A DNA stretch of 64,000 nt from Deltaproteobacteria bacterium (GTDB taxonomy: Bacteria > Desulfobacterota > BSN033 > UBA1163). The notes beneath the pieces were generated by a model. The model made no database searches. It was not told the origin of the DNA and saw nothing but the letters and a program-made list of their open reading frames with translations. The DNA lies in contig VGRY01000002.1 of the NCBI GenBank assembly GCA_016875195.1, forward strand, positions 60,053-124,052. Direction: 5' to 3'. Of this stretch, positions 26,605 through 35,869 are shown piece after piece (the first letter of the stretch is position 1; every line of letters begins with the position of its first letter). Position numbers and translations under genes: made by a program.

Positions 26605-26952
26605 TCAACTTGCTTTTGTGAGGAAGGCATCGATTGTCCTTAACAGAGCCTCCTGGTCCCGTTTGGAGAGATTATCGATTTGTTGAACGCGGCGTAGAAA
26701 CCTTCGGTTCTTAGCGGTCCCATTGTTTTTTGTAGACTCGAGCCCAAGAATTTCATCCGTTGTGACCCCGAAAGTCTTTGCTAACTGGATAATCAATTCC
26801 CCATGAAGGCGAAGTTCTCCCCGTTCGTAGTCTGAGGCAATAGGCTGAGAGACCTTCAGTAGGCGGGCCATTTCTTCCTGCGTAATCCCCCGCTCTTCGC
26901 GAATGCGGGCAACCCTCTCAGCAATGGATTCCATTCCCTTGCGGGCAGCCAA
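26605..26952 (-). CDS. XRE-family helix-turn-helix regulator of the toxin module
   Basis: A 115-residue protein with an XRE helix-turn-helix at about 10-66 (VARIREERGITQEEMARLLKVSQPIASDYERGE, then IIQLAKTFGVTTDEILGL) and a basic tail. TTG 26952 or ATG 26934 starts it. It precedes the HigB-like toxin by 33 bases on the same strand, so it is probably the DNA-binding antitoxin or repressor. Canonical higBA has the toxin first and a single HTH antitoxin second; here the HTH gene comes first and an extra helical gene comes last. A perfect dyad 112 bases upstream of the start is a candidate operator. Confidence 0.82.
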   Translation of the reverse strand: MAARKGMESIAERVARIREERGITQEEMARLLKVSQPIASDYERGELRLHGELIIQLAKTFGVTTDEILGLESTKNNGTAKNRRFLRRVQQIDNLSKRDQEALLRTIDAFLTKAS

Positions 26953-27063
26953 TCCTTATGGTTTGATCAAGGTATTCTCCTCCCTTATCCATTCGCTTAT
27001 TTCCATTATAAACTGAGTTTTTAATAAGGGAGGTTTATTCATAGCATTATTCTCTTGACAAAT

Positions 27064-27078
27064 ATAGAATCATTCTAT
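27064..27078. promoter_or_regulatory. Candidate operator dyad ATAGAATCATTCTAT
   Basis: A perfect 7+1+7 palindrome, ATAGAAT-C-ATTCTAT, immediately right of TTGACA (27055-27060 on the plus strand) and about 110 bases upstream of the XRE gene read on the minus strand. Its size and symmetry fit an XRE dimer binding site. Whether it controls the toxin operon or a plus-strand promoter is unclear. Confidence 0.45.
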
Positions 27079-27178
27079 TTTACGAGAGCAGTTTTTTCAA
27101 GACCAAATTTGTTGGTTGTCTAATTTTGGCCCACCTTGTACAGGCTACTTTTAAGATTTATCTTAAATCTGATGCTGT

Positions 27179-27340
27179 GTTGACCCTCATTTGGCAGACC
27201 AACTCGTTCCCTTCCTCTCCTTTGCTCGTGGAAAATCCTCCTTCATCACGACTCAAATTACTGAACATTTATTGACCAATCTATGGGTCATTGAACAGTT
27301 CGTGAACATTTCTTTAGCCCGCTCAGGAAGTAAGGGATAA
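27179..27340 (+). pseudogene. RNA 3'-terminal phosphate cyclase (RtcA) C-terminal remnant
   Basis: The frame GTT GAC CCT... to TAA 27338-27340 encodes VDPHLADQLVPFLSFARGKSS, then ITEHLLTNLWVIEQF, matching the conserved RtcA C-terminus (HLADQL and TEHLLTN-x-WVIE blocks). Upstream the frame hits TGA at 27170-27172, and a +1 neighbour frame reads AAATCTGATGCTGTG, suggesting a frameshift; no N-terminal or central RtcA sequence is present. RtcA converts RNA 3'-phosphate ends into 2',3'-cyclic phosphates. This is therefore a decayed 3' fragment between the toxin module and hflX. Confidence 0.75.
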
Positions 27341-27398
27341 AAAGGAAAGGTTGACTTGGTTTCGGGATCGTATTAACATTTGAGAAAAGGAGGGATAC

Positions 27399-29099
27399 AT
27401 CAGCAAGATTTTCGGAAATACCATCGGTTTAAAGCCCAATCAAATCCGGAAGATTGGATATATTTACCGGAGGAGAATCCCGCCCCAATATATTATCACT
27501 CCTGAAGTAGCCTATCTTTTGTTAGATCTTTCGAATGAAATACGTCGCCAGATCGGCATCCTCGTCGGGAGGCGAGGATCGATCGAGATGGTCATTGTTG
27601 GAGATCAGAGAGGAATTACGATTCCGGATCTCTCGCGGTATCGTATCGGAATTCCAAGGCTAAGAGGGTTGCGGTTAATTCATACACATCTTCAGGGAGA
27701 ACCACTGAGCGAAGAAGATTTGACGGATCTTGCTCTCTTAAGATTGGACATGATGGTTGCTCTCTCGACGGATGGAAAGAGGAACGAGGAATCTGCCCAA
27801 TCAGCCCATCTCCTTCCTGACAATCCAGAGAAGAAGGTATGGGAGGTCGATTCCCCTCGGTCGTTCAGACAGCTGGATATCGATTTTTTGAAGTGGGTTC
27901 AAGCCCTTGAAGATCAATTTCAAAAGGGACAGAGAGTACTGTCGACGGGCCGGTTCAAAGAAAAAGCCATCCTCCTCTCGGTCGGCAGGCAGAGCAGAGA
28001 GGCATTGGAGAACTCAATGGAGGAGTTAAAGGATCTGGCAGAATCGAGCGGTGTGCAGGTGGTTGAGGCCATCATCCAGAGACCGCAGAATATATCACAA
28101 TCCACGCTGATAGGGGCGGGGAAGTTAAAAGAGCTCCTGGTAAAATGTATGCAATTGGGGGTGGATCTGATCATCTTCGACCAGAACCTGACTCCGGGCC
28201 AGATGGCATCTATCTCAGATCTTACCGAATTGAGGGTAATCGACCGAACCCAGCTCATCCTGGATATCTTTGCTCAAAGGGCTCATACCCGGGATGGTAA
28301 AACCCAGGTTGAGTTGGCCCAGTTGAAGTATTTGCTTCCACGGCTTGCAAGGAAGACCCTGGCTCTCTCCAGACTGACCGGAGGCATCGGCTTGAGAGGA
28401 CCGGGTGAGACGAAACTTGAGATTGACCGCCGAAGAGTCAGGGACAGAATACATCTTCTGGAAAAGGAACTGGAAAAGTTGAGCCAGAGAAGAGAACAGA
28501 GAAGGGCCCTTCGGAAAAGGACCAGGATTCCCATCCTCTCGATCATTGGATATACCAATGCCGGCAAATCGACTCTTTTTAATCTTTTAACAAAAAGCCA
28601 GTTTCTTGTGGAGGACAAGCTCTTTGCAACACTGGATACAGCCACGCGGAGATTAAGGGTGACGGACTTTCTCTCGGCTGAGAATAAACAGGATGAAGCA
28701 GTGCTTACTGATACGGTCGGGTTTATCAAAGACCTGCCCAAAGACCTGATGGGAGCTTTCCGTCCAACCTTTGATGAACTCAGGGAGTCGGACTTATTGA
28801 TTCACCTGGTTGATGTCAGCAGTCCACGGCACGATGATCAGATCGAGGCGGTCGAACACCTCCTCCTGGAACTTGGGCTGGCGGAGATTCCGAAATTACT
28901 GGTTTTTAATAAGGAGGATAAATTGGATCATGAAGAGGTGAGGGCGGTTTGCAGGAGATATGGAGCCGTTTCGATATCCGCTCTGCGGCCGGACAGCCTC
29001 GAACATTTCCTTCAGGTTCTTGAGAAAAAGTTGTCAGAGATCCGAACGATGGCGAAACAACCGGATCGCGACAGAGTCTTTACCTTAACGTTGCAATGA
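27399..29099 (+). CDS. hflX: GTPase HflX with apparent ATC start codon
   Basis: Ribosome-associated GTPase that splits 70S particles under stress. The 566-residue product reads (M)SKIFGNTIGLKPNQIRKIGYIYRRRIPP, the normal HflX N-terminal domain, then the subdomain with QNISQSTLIGAGKLKEL, and the G domain with GYTNAGKSTLFN (G1), DTVGFIKDLP (G3) and NKEDK (G4). The frame is closed by TGA at 27381-27383 and contains no ATG, GTG or TTG before the conserved N-terminus. AAGGAGGG at 27387-27394 sits 4 bases before ATC 27399. Starting at TTG 27519 would remove 40 conserved residues, so ATC, or a base error in it, is preferred. Confidence 0.9.
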   Translation: MSKIFGNTIGLKPNQIRKIGYIYRRRIPPQYIITPEVAYLLLDLSNEIRRQIGILVGRRGSIEMVIVGDQRGITIPDLSRYRIGIPRLRGLRLIHTHLQGEPLSEEDLTDLALLRLDMMVALSTDGKRNEESAQSAHLLPDNPEKKVWEVDSPRSFRQLDIDFLKWVQALEDQFQKGQRVLSTGRFKEKAILLSVGRQSREALENSMEELKDLAESSGVQVVEAIIQRPQNISQSTLIGAGKLKELLVKCMQLGVDLIIFDQNLTPGQMASISDLTELRVIDRTQLILDIFAQRAHTRDGKTQVELAQLKYLLPRLARKTLALSRLTGGIGLRGPGETKLEIDRRRVRDRIHLLEKELEKLSQRREQRRALRKRTRIPILSIIGYTNAGKSTLFNLLTKSQFLVEDKLFATLDTATRRLRVTDFLSAENKQDEAVLTDTVGFIKDLPKDLMGAFRPTFDELRESDLLIHLVDVSSPRHDDQIEAVEHLLLELGLAEIPKLLVFNKEDKLDHEEVRAVCRRYGAVSISALRPDSLEHFLQVLEKKLSEIRTMAKQPDRDRVFTLTLQ

Positions 29100-29270
29100 A
29101 AAGGGAGGTGGGCATGATTCCAATCCTTTACAATTGCGGATTATTTATATGTTTTATGGGAAACCGTCGATGTCACCTGAGGTGACCTTGGACGTATGCT
29201 TAAAACCTGAGGAGCAAAATGATAAACGGTGCCGCTGTAAAGGCTTTCCAGCATACCCACCTCCCTTTTC
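29098..29270 (+). ncRNA. ssrS: Candidate 6S RNA
   Basis: The ends GAAAAGGGAGGTGGG (29098-29112) and CCCACCTCCCTTTTC (29256-29270) form a perfect 15-bp closing stem that continues inward after one mismatch. The interior has an open AT-rich left strand (GGATTATTTATATG), an apical hairpin (GTCACCTGAGGTGAC), and GCTTAAAACCTGAGGAGC on the right, reminiscent of the GCCTTAAAACTG segment of proteobacterial 6S RNA. About 173 bases is right for 6S, which binds RNA polymerase sigma-70 holoenzyme. It overlaps the last bases of hflX. A covariance search would settle it; an unrelated structured RNA is the alternative. Confidence 0.5.
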
Positions 29271-29391
29271 GTATGATATTTACGCAACTGCAAAGTTTAG
29301 CGACTTATAAAAAACAAAGGGCAGGACCGGTTGACAAACCAGGTTCCGTCTGATATATGAAATGAAATCTTTCAGGTAGCGAGGATAGCGG

Positions 29392-30861
29392 ATGGAAGAC
29401 CATCTAAAACATATTAGGGAGTATCTGACTTTCGATGATGTTTTGTTGATACCGGTTTTTTCAGAGGTATTACCTGTAGGGACGGATATCAGCACACAAT
29501 TGACACGGGAGATACGGCTGAACATTCCCCTGGTCAGTGCGGCTATGGACACGGTGACCGAGGCGCGGACCGCCATTGCCATGGCTCAGGAGGGTGGGAT
29601 CGGGATTATCCACCGCAATCTTTCGATCTCCGATCAGGCAATGGAAGTGGACAAGGTGAAGAAGTCGGAAAGCGGAATGATCCTCCATCCCATCACCATG
29701 CATCCCGATCAGAAGATCCATGAGGCTCTGGAGGTGATGAAGAGATACCGGATCTCAGGGGTTCCTATCACTCAAGAGGGTAAACTTGTCGGGATCCTGA
29801 CCAACCGGGATCTCCGGTTTGAGAAGAGGCTGGATGAAAAAATTTCTGTGGTGATGACCAAAGACCGCCTCATCACCGTGCCCGTGGGGACAACGCTCGA
29901 ACAGGCCAAGGAGATTCTTCATAAGAACCGGATTGAGAAGTTGCTGGTCGTGGACCAACATAACAATCTGAAGGGCCTGATTACCATCAAAGACATTGAG
30001 AAGACAAGGAAATATCCCAACTCCTGCAAAGATCCTCATGGCCGGCTTCGGGTGGGAGCGGCCATCGGTCCAGGAAAGGACAGGGAGCAGAGAACAGAAG
30101 CGCTCATTCAGGCAGGGATCGATGTTCTGGTCATTGACACGGCCCACGGCCACACCAAAGATGTCCTTGAGGCGATCTGTGATACCAAAAAGAATTTTCC
30201 TAATTGTCAGCTGATTGCCGGAAACATCGCAACCCAAGAGGGGATGCTCGATCTGATCAAGGCGGGAGTAGATGGGGTCAAGGTTGGAGTGGGGCCAGGG
30301 TCGATCTGCACTACAAGGATCGTCGCAGGCGTGGGTGTTCCCCAGCTTTCCGCCATCCTGGACGTGGCTGAGGTGTCAGACAAATATGATATCCCTGTGA
30401 TTGCTGATGGGGGAATTAAATTCTCCGGCGACATCACCAAAGCCCTTGCCGCAGGAGCCCGCTCAGTGATGATTGGAAATCTCTTCGCTGGCACCGACGA
30501 AAGCCCCGGGGAACTGGTTCTCTATCAAGGACGAAGCTATAAGGTGTATCGGGGCATGGGTTCTCTGGAGGCGATGAAAGAAGGAAGCAAGGACCGGTAC
30601 ATGCAGGCCGATGTGGAGAGTGAAACAAAACTCGTTCCGGAAGGCATTGAAGGACGGGTTCCCTACCGGGGAGTCCTCTCTTATTGCATCCATCAGCTGA
30701 TCGGAGGGCTAAAGGCGGGCATGGGATACATGGGCGCAAAGAATATCAAGGAGATGCGACAGAGGGCGAAATTCATCCGAATCACCTCCTCGGGATTGAA
30801 GGAAAGCCATGTCCATGATGTCATCATCACCAAAGAAGCGCCGAATTATAGACTGGAATAG
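29392..30861 (+). CDS. guaB: Inosine-5'-monophosphate dehydrogenase
   Basis: A 489-residue IMPDH that oxidises IMP to XMP with NAD, the first step to GMP. Features in order are [10 protein letters not shown], the TIM-barrel start, two CBS domains at about 95-210 ([25 protein letters not shown]), the catalytic cysteine in [11 protein letters not shown], the [13 protein letters not shown] phosphate loop, and the Arg-Tyr flap ([17 protein letters not shown]). guaA lies 3.3 kb downstream in the same direction, separated by two membrane-protein genes. Its stop codon abuts a palindromic element. Confidence 0.97.
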   Translation: MEDHLKHIREYLTFDDVLLIPVFSEVLPVGTDISTQLTREIRLNIPLVSAAMDTVTEARTAIAMAQEGGIGIIHRNLSISDQAMEVDKVKKSESGMILHPITMHPDQKIHEALEVMKRYRISGVPITQEGKLVGILTNRDLRFEKRLDEKISVVMTKDRLITVPVGTTLEQAKEILHKNRIEKLLVVDQHNNLKGLITIKDIEKTRKYPNSCKDPHGRLRVGAAIGPGKDREQRTEALIQAGIDVLVIDTAHGHTKDVLEAICDTKKNFPNCQLIAGNIATQEGMLDLIKAGVDGVKVGVGPGSICTTRIVAGVGVPQLSAILDVAEVSDKYDIPVIADGGIKFSGDITKALAAGARSVMIGNLFAGTDESPGELVLYQGRSYKVYRGMGSLEAMKEGSKDRYMQADVESETKLVPEGIEGRVPYRGVLSYCIHQLIGGLKAGMGYMGAKNIKEMRQRAKFIRITSSGLKESHVHDVIITKEAPNYRLE

Positions 30862-30967
30862 ACCCCGTTAGAGAGGAGATAGATTCATTCCTCATCCTTT
30901 CTCAATGGTACTAAGAAATTTACACACCATCCATCCCCGCTTTAAAAAATGGGGATTCTAACGGGGT
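30862..30967. repeat. Palindromic element, CCCCGTTAG...CTAACGGGG family, intergenic copy
   Basis: It begins on the base after the guaB stop with ACCCCGTTAGA and ends TCTAACGGGGT, a perfect 11-base terminal inverted repeat, with an inner dyad CCATCCCC/GGGGATT. It is related to 2860-2938 and to the copy inside mutL (42174-42327). Confidence 0.75.
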
Positions 30968-30987
30968 AGAAAAGGGAAGGGGTCGCC

Positions 30988-32931
30988 GTGAAGAAAAAAA
31001 CCGTATTGCTCTTCCTCATCCTCCTCGTCTCTTTACTGTACTATCTTGGCTTCTTAACCCGGAAGGAGACACTCCCATTATCAAAGGAATTCTTTTCTGC
31101 CGAGAGTTCTCCTGCAGCTGAACAGGCGCTGGATCTCAAAGGGGTAGGACTGGTTAAATCGAAGCTTGCGGAAAGGAAGCCCCCCACATTTGATAAGAAG
31201 GATCTGGATCAACTGTACCAGCTGAAATTGGACAAGGGGATCCGGAATCTCTCAACCTTTTCCTTATTTCTGATCAGAGAGGCACAAAAAGCGAGGAAGG
31301 ATGGTCAGGTCGATCGGGCCGTCGAGCTGGCAACCTATGCCAGCCGATTTTCACCGGACCTTCCCCAATCTTATTTTGAGTTAGCCATGGCTCGGTGGAA
31401 GCAGAACCCGTTTCGACTCGACGAGATCCTTCCCACCCTGCTCAAAGGATATCAAGCGAGACTCAGTCATTACCCGTCTTCCCTCAACCTTATCTATCAT
31501 ATCTTCTATATTATTTCCAATTCCCTCCTGATGGCGTTCATCATTTTCGGGATCGTTGTCCTATGGAAATACACCCCGCTCTATTTCTATGATATCCGGA
31601 GAAACCTGACCAACGAGGTTTCCGATCTTTTCTTCAATGGCTTGAAGATATTCGTCCTCTTTATCCCTTTGTTTCTCCGTCTGGATATCACATGGGCCAT
31701 TCTTTTCTGGACCATTCTGCTATGGGGGTATGTGCCCTCCAGGGAAAGGCAGTTCGTCATCGTTTTTCTCATCATCTTGGTCTATCTTCCCTTTTTCCTC
31801 CGAACGTCCTCTACTTTTTTAAACAGCCCATCGTCGGACATCATCGTGGAAATGAATGAGGCAAACAATGAGAACTGGGACAAAGGGACAGAGGAGAAAC
31901 TGAAGGCCTGGTCCCTCTCTCGTTCCGATGATCCCCATGTCCTTCTGACACTGGGATTGATTGAGAAGAGACAGGGGAGGTACTCTCAGGCCGAAGATTT
32001 TTACCGGAAGGCGATCGATCGTAATCCGGACTTTAGCGATGCCCATTCCAATCTTGGGAATGTTTATCTCGCCCAGAAACAGGTTCAGATGGCGATCACT
32101 TCTTATCAGCGGGCTATCGAAATCAATCCCAATAAGGGGTCTTATCACTTTAACCTCTATCGCGCCTATTCGCAGGAAACGTTCATTTCAAGGAAGTCGG
32201 ACAGGGCCTTTCAGACGGCCAGGCAACTTGATCCTGAATTGGTCCAGTACTATACTGGAATCGATTCCCCCAATATGAACCGGTTGGTGATCGATGAAAT
32301 TCTGACTTCCCATACACTCTGGACACGTTTTCTGGACCAGTATATCGGAAAAGAGGGACTCTTGTTTCGTCTCTTCAAGGCCTGGTTTGAGGGAATCCCT
32401 TCAGCCCTTCCATTTCTGGCTCCGATCCTCTTTTTAGCCTATCTCGTCGGGATGTCGAGATATACCCGGGCCAAACGTTTCCTGACCCGATGCCCGATGT
32501 GCGGGAGCGCCACCCATCGGTTCTATTTAGGTGATTCTGAAACGCTCGATCAGGAATTCGTCTGCTTTAATTGCTACCGGCTTTTTGTCCAGAAAGAGAA
32601 GCTCCATCCCAAAATCATGGAGAAGAAGTCCAAACAGGCAGGTGCCTTTCAAAAGCAGGACCATTTTACTGGAAAATATATTTCTTACGTTTTGTTTGGA
32701 TTCGGCCAGATATGGAATGGACAGACATTAAAGGGCATCCTGCTTCTCTCCTTTTTCTTCATCTTCATTCTGAGGTTTGTCTTCTGGAGCGGTGTTCTCC
32801 CGGAGACAGGCCTTCGGACGTCCTTTTCCTGGTGGGGACTCTTTTTCTGGGGAGCCCTTTTCATCGTGTTCTGTTTTTTCTACTATCGACGGGTCCGGCG
32901 CCTTAAACCGGAATTTGAGATCCCGGCATAA
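30988..32931 (+). CDS. Membrane protein with TPR repeats and a zinc ribbon
   Basis: A 647-residue protein starting at GTG 30988 behind GGAAGGGG. An N-terminal anchor (LLFLILLVSLLYYLGFL) is followed by a periplasmic segment, several membrane helices at about 170-280, a TPR array at about 310-420 (VLLTLGLIEKRQGRYSQAEDFYRKAIDRNPDF, then SNLGNVYLAQKQVQMAITSYQRAIEINP), another helix near 480, a zinc ribbon (CPMCG...CFNCY) at about 507-535, and two C-terminal helices. Exact function is unknown. It is 12 bases upstream of the DUF4388 gene, and the two are probably co-expressed between guaB and guaA. Confidence 0.75.
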   Translation: MKKKTVLLFLILLVSLLYYLGFLTRKETLPLSKEFFSAESSPAAEQALDLKGVGLVKSKLAERKPPTFDKKDLDQLYQLKLDKGIRNLSTFSLFLIREAQKARKDGQVDRAVELATYASRFSPDLPQSYFELAMARWKQNPFRLDEILPTLLKGYQARLSHYPSSLNLIYHIFYIISNSLLMAFIIFGIVVLWKYTPLYFYDIRRNLTNEVSDLFFNGLKIFVLFIPLFLRLDITWAILFWTILLWGYVPSRERQFVIVFLIILVYLPFFLRTSSTFLNSPSSDIIVEMNEANNENWDKGTEEKLKAWSLSRSDDPHVLLTLGLIEKRQGRYSQAEDFYRKAIDRNPDFSDAHSNLGNVYLAQKQVQMAITSYQRAIEINPNKGSYHFNLYRAYSQETFISRKSDRAFQTARQLDPELVQYYTGIDSPNMNRLVIDEILTSHTLWTRFLDQYIGKEGLLFRLFKAWFEGIPSALPFLAPILFLAYLVGMSRYTRAKRFLTRCPMCGSATHRFYLGDSETLDQEFVCFNCYRLFVQKEKLHPKIMEKKSKQAGAFQKQDHFTGKYISYVLFGFGQIWNGQTLKGILLLSFFFIFILRFVFWSGVLPETGLRTSFSWWGLFFWGALFIVFCFFYYRRVRRLKPEFEIPA

Positions 32932-32943
32932 GGAGAGAAATCA

Positions 32944-34056
32944 ATGGCTCTTCAAGGGACACTGAGGGACTTCAGCATCACAGAGATCATCCAGCTCATC
33001 GGGCAGCAACTCAAGACAGGTGTTTTGAGAATACGTCGTGGAAAAAGCCTGGTTGAGATCTCGTTCGTTGATGGAATGATTGTCCATGTCTACACCAATT
33101 ACCGGGGGAAGAAAGACCTGATCGGTGAAATCCTGGTAAAGGCCCAGTTGATCACCGATGAGCAGTTGGAAAGGGTGCTCAAGCTTCAGAAAGAGACGCT
33201 CAAATATATAGGCGAGATCCTGGTTGAGCTTGGATTGTTGACGAAAGAGGACATCCTGAAAGTCATTACCACCCAGATCTATGAAACCATCTACGATCTT
33301 TTCTGGTGGGAGGATGGGACCTTCAATTTCGATCTCAAATTGGTTGAAAGTTACAAGAAGATTCCGTTTGCCCTCAGCACCGAACAGGTCCTGTTGAATA
33401 TCCTCCGGATGGTGGATGAGTGGTCAGAGATAGAAAAGAAGGTTTTTTCCCCGCACCTTGTGTTCCGAAGACCTCTTGGAACAGAAGAGAAATCAGCGGG
33501 AGTTCTTTCTCCACAGAGCCTGATGAGAGAGAAGTTGAGCTCCGAGCAGGAGATGATCTACAACCTGGTTGATGGGACTCGAACCGTTCAGGAGATCATT
33601 GACCGGAGCCTTTTGGGAAAATTTTACGCAAGTGAGATACTGGTCAATCTCATGGAGATGGGATTTGTCGAGGTTGAAGGGATACGCACACCGAGCCTTG
33701 TTAAAAAGGTGAGGATGATCAACTTCAGAGAGGCGATGGCTTTTGTCTATTACGGGGCCTTCTTAATCTTTATCTTTTTCCTCCTGATCTACTTTAAGCC
33801 CAATTTCTTGCGCCTCTTCTGGGATTCGAAGATCGAACGGGTCAATATCGAGGCCCCCTCTCTTTTCGTCTATCGAGCTCAGCTTAACCGGATCAAGAAT
33901 GCACTGGACATATTCTATCTGGAGAGAGGAGCCTATCCCCAAAAATTGGAGGAATTGGTCTCAGCCCAGCTCCTCCAGAAAACCGATCTCTTCTACCATA
34001 AAGGCGTCTCCTATCAGTATGAGCTGAAAGAAGGAAAATATATTTTGAAGCATTGA
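32944..34056 (+). CDS. DUF4388 domain protein with membrane anchor and pilin-like tail
   Basis: A 370-residue protein. The N-terminal DUF4388/PATAN-type domain is at about 1-155 ([28 protein letters not shown], then [20 protein letters not shown]), a fold common in deltaproteobacterial signalling and gliding or exopolysaccharide proteins. A helical linker and one membrane segment at about 262-280 follow. The outside tail ([28 protein letters not shown]) resembles the C-terminal region of type II secretion pseudopilins such as GspG. AAGGAGAG precedes the ATG. Role unknown; the tail suggests interaction with a surface or pilus-like assembly, which is inference. Confidence 0.75.
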   Translation: MALQGTLRDFSITEIIQLIGQQLKTGVLRIRRGKSLVEISFVDGMIVHVYTNYRGKKDLIGEILVKAQLITDEQLERVLKLQKETLKYIGEILVELGLLTKEDILKVITTQIYETIYDLFWWEDGTFNFDLKLVESYKKIPFALSTEQVLLNILRMVDEWSEIEKKVFSPHLVFRRPLGTEEKSAGVLSPQSLMREKLSSEQEMIYNLVDGTRTVQEIIDRSLLGKFYASEILVNLMEMGFVEVEGIRTPSLVKKVRMINFREAMAFVYYGAFLIFIFFLLIYFKPNFLRLFWDSKIERVNIEAPSLFVYRAQLNRIKNALDIFYLERGAYPQKLEELVSAQLLQKTDLFYHKGVSYQYELKEGKYILKH

Positions 34057-34114
34057 GACAATCCATTTCCATAAACACCATACCTCTCTTATCCCATCAT
34101 TCCGAAGGAAAAAC

Positions 34115-35674
34115 ATGACAAGATCTTCAAACGTCGATAAGATACTCATACTCGATTTTGGTTCCCAGTATACTCAGTTGATCGCGCGTCGCGTCAGAGA
34201 GTGCAGGATCTATAGCGAGATTCAGCCTTTTGATTTTCCGTTAGAAAAGATCAAAACCCTTTCTCCCAAAGGGATTATCCTTTCGGGAGGGCCCTCCAGC
34301 GTTTATGAATCAGAGGCCCCTCGATGTGATCCACCACTCTTAACGCTGGGCATTCCCATATTGGGGATCTGTTACGGCATGCAATTGATCGGCAATCTGC
34401 TGGGAGGAGAGGTCGCCCATTCGGACAAAAGGGAATACGGAAAGGCGAGATTGATCATTGATCGAGGTGGAAAGCTGTTTGAAGGGATGGGAGGAAAAGG
34501 GCGGACGCTTCAGGTATGGATGAGCCATGGGGACCAGATTCATCGATTGCCTCACGGGTTTCATGCACTGGCCCATTCCAGCAATACGCCCTTTGCCGCC
34601 ATCGAAGATCGTCATCAAAGGATCTACGGGATTCAGTTCCATCCGGAAGTCGTCCATACCCCACAGGGGATCATTCTCCTTCGGAATTTTCTCTTCCGCA
34701 TTTGCGGTTGCGAGCATCTGTGGGACATGAGGTCTTTTCTGGAAGAGGCAACCGACGAGCTGAAAGAAAAGGTGGGTTCCGGAACGGTGATCTGCGGTCT
34801 GAGCGGCGGAGTCGATTCCACCGTTGTCGCCCTTCTCCTCCATCGGGTGATTGGTGATCGATTAAAATGTATCTTTGTTAACAATGGATTGCTAAGAAAG
34901 AATGAAGCAGAGCAAGTGGTTAACCTCTTCCGTTACCATTTCAACATTCCTCTCATCTATGTGGATGCAACAAAGAGATTTTTAAAACGACTGGAGGGAG
35001 TAACCGATCCGGAGGAGAAGCGGAAGAGGATCGGAAACGAGTTTATTTCCGTATTCGAAAAGGAAGCGAGGAAACTCGGAGGAGTGAGATATCTCGCCCA
35101 GGGGACCCTCTATCCTGACGTGATCGAAAGCATCTCCTGGAAGGGGCCCTCGGCCACCATCAAAAGTCACCACAATGTGGGAGGATTGCCGGAGAAGATG
35201 AAATTGAAGCTGGTGGAACCTCTGAGAGAATTATTTAAGGATGAGGTGAGGGATCTGGGAAGGGAACTCGGGCTTCCTCCGGAGATGATCCACCGTCAAC
35301 CTTTTCCCGGGCCAGGGCTTGCCATCCGAATCATTGGTGAGGTTAGCCAGGAAAGGCTTGAGATTTTGCGGAATGCGGATCTAATCGTCATGGAAGAGAT
35401 GAAAAAGAACGACCTGCTGCGACGGGTCTGGCAATGCTTTGCCGTCCTGCTTCCGGTTAAGACCGTGGGTGTGATGGGTGATTTCCGAACCTATGAGAAC
35501 GTGGTTGCCTTACGGATTGTTGAAAGCCAGGATGGTATGACCGCCGATTGGGTGAAACTGCCTCACCGGATCCTTGAGCGGATATCCAACCGGATCATCA
35601 ACGAAGTGAAGCGAGTGAACCGGGTGGTCTATGATATCAGCTCTAAACCTCCCAGCACCATTGAATGGGAGTAA
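34115..35674 (+). CDS. guaA: GMP synthase (glutamine-hydrolysing)
   Basis: A 519-residue enzyme that aminates XMP to GMP. The N-terminal class I glutamine amidotransferase has nucleophile Cys86 in GICYGMQ and the His/Glu pair in FHPEVVHT. The ATP pyrophosphatase PP-loop is LSGGVDST near 230, and the C-terminal dimerisation domain ends with the typical [21 protein letters not shown] precedes ATG 34115. With guaB upstream it completes the guanine branch. Confidence 0.97.
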   Translation: MTRSSNVDKILILDFGSQYTQLIARRVRECRIYSEIQPFDFPLEKIKTLSPKGIILSGGPSSVYESEAPRCDPPLLTLGIPILGICYGMQLIGNLLGGEVAHSDKREYGKARLIIDRGGKLFEGMGGKGRTLQVWMSHGDQIHRLPHGFHALAHSSNTPFAAIEDRHQRIYGIQFHPEVVHTPQGIILLRNFLFRICGCEHLWDMRSFLEEATDELKEKVGSGTVICGLSGGVDSTVVALLLHRVIGDRLKCIFVNNGLLRKNEAEQVVNLFRYHFNIPLIYVDATKRFLKRLEGVTDPEEKRKRIGNEFISVFEKEARKLGGVRYLAQGTLYPDVIESISWKGPSATIKSHHNVGGLPEKMKLKLVEPLRELFKDEVRDLGRELGLPPEMIHRQPFPGPGLAIRIIGEVSQERLEILRNADLIVMEEMKKNDLLRRVWQCFAVLLPVKTVGVMGDFRTYENVVALRIVESQDGMTADWVKLPHRILERISNRIINEVKRVNRVVYDISSKPPSTIEWE

Positions 35675-35680
35675 GGAAAA

Positions 35681-35822
35681 GAAATATCGAAATCCGAATA
35701 TCGAAATCCGAAGCAAATTCAAATTCTCGAAATTCAAATGGTTTGGACTTATTTTGTTTTGAACATTTTAAAATTGGTCATTTGAGATTGTTTCGAAATT
35801 CGGATTTCGTGCTTCGGATTTA
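35681..35822. repeat. CCGAAATCCGAA-family palindrome, copy 2
   Basis: The left arm has repeated ATATCGAAATCCGAA units and the right arm is TTCGAAATTCGGATTTCGTG followed by CTTCGGATTT. It is the same design as 306-441 and fills most of the guaA-dnaE spacer. Confidence 0.7.
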
Positions 35823-35869
35823 ACAGCTAACCTTGACATTTTTATTACGGCGTTTGAAAGTTAAATCAT

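Noticed and set aside
29100..29391. Purine or guanine riboswitch in front of guaB
   Set aside because: The structured stretch ends 120 bases before guaB, is about 170 bases long with a long closing stem, and lacks the three-way junction of purine aptamers; 6S RNA fits better.
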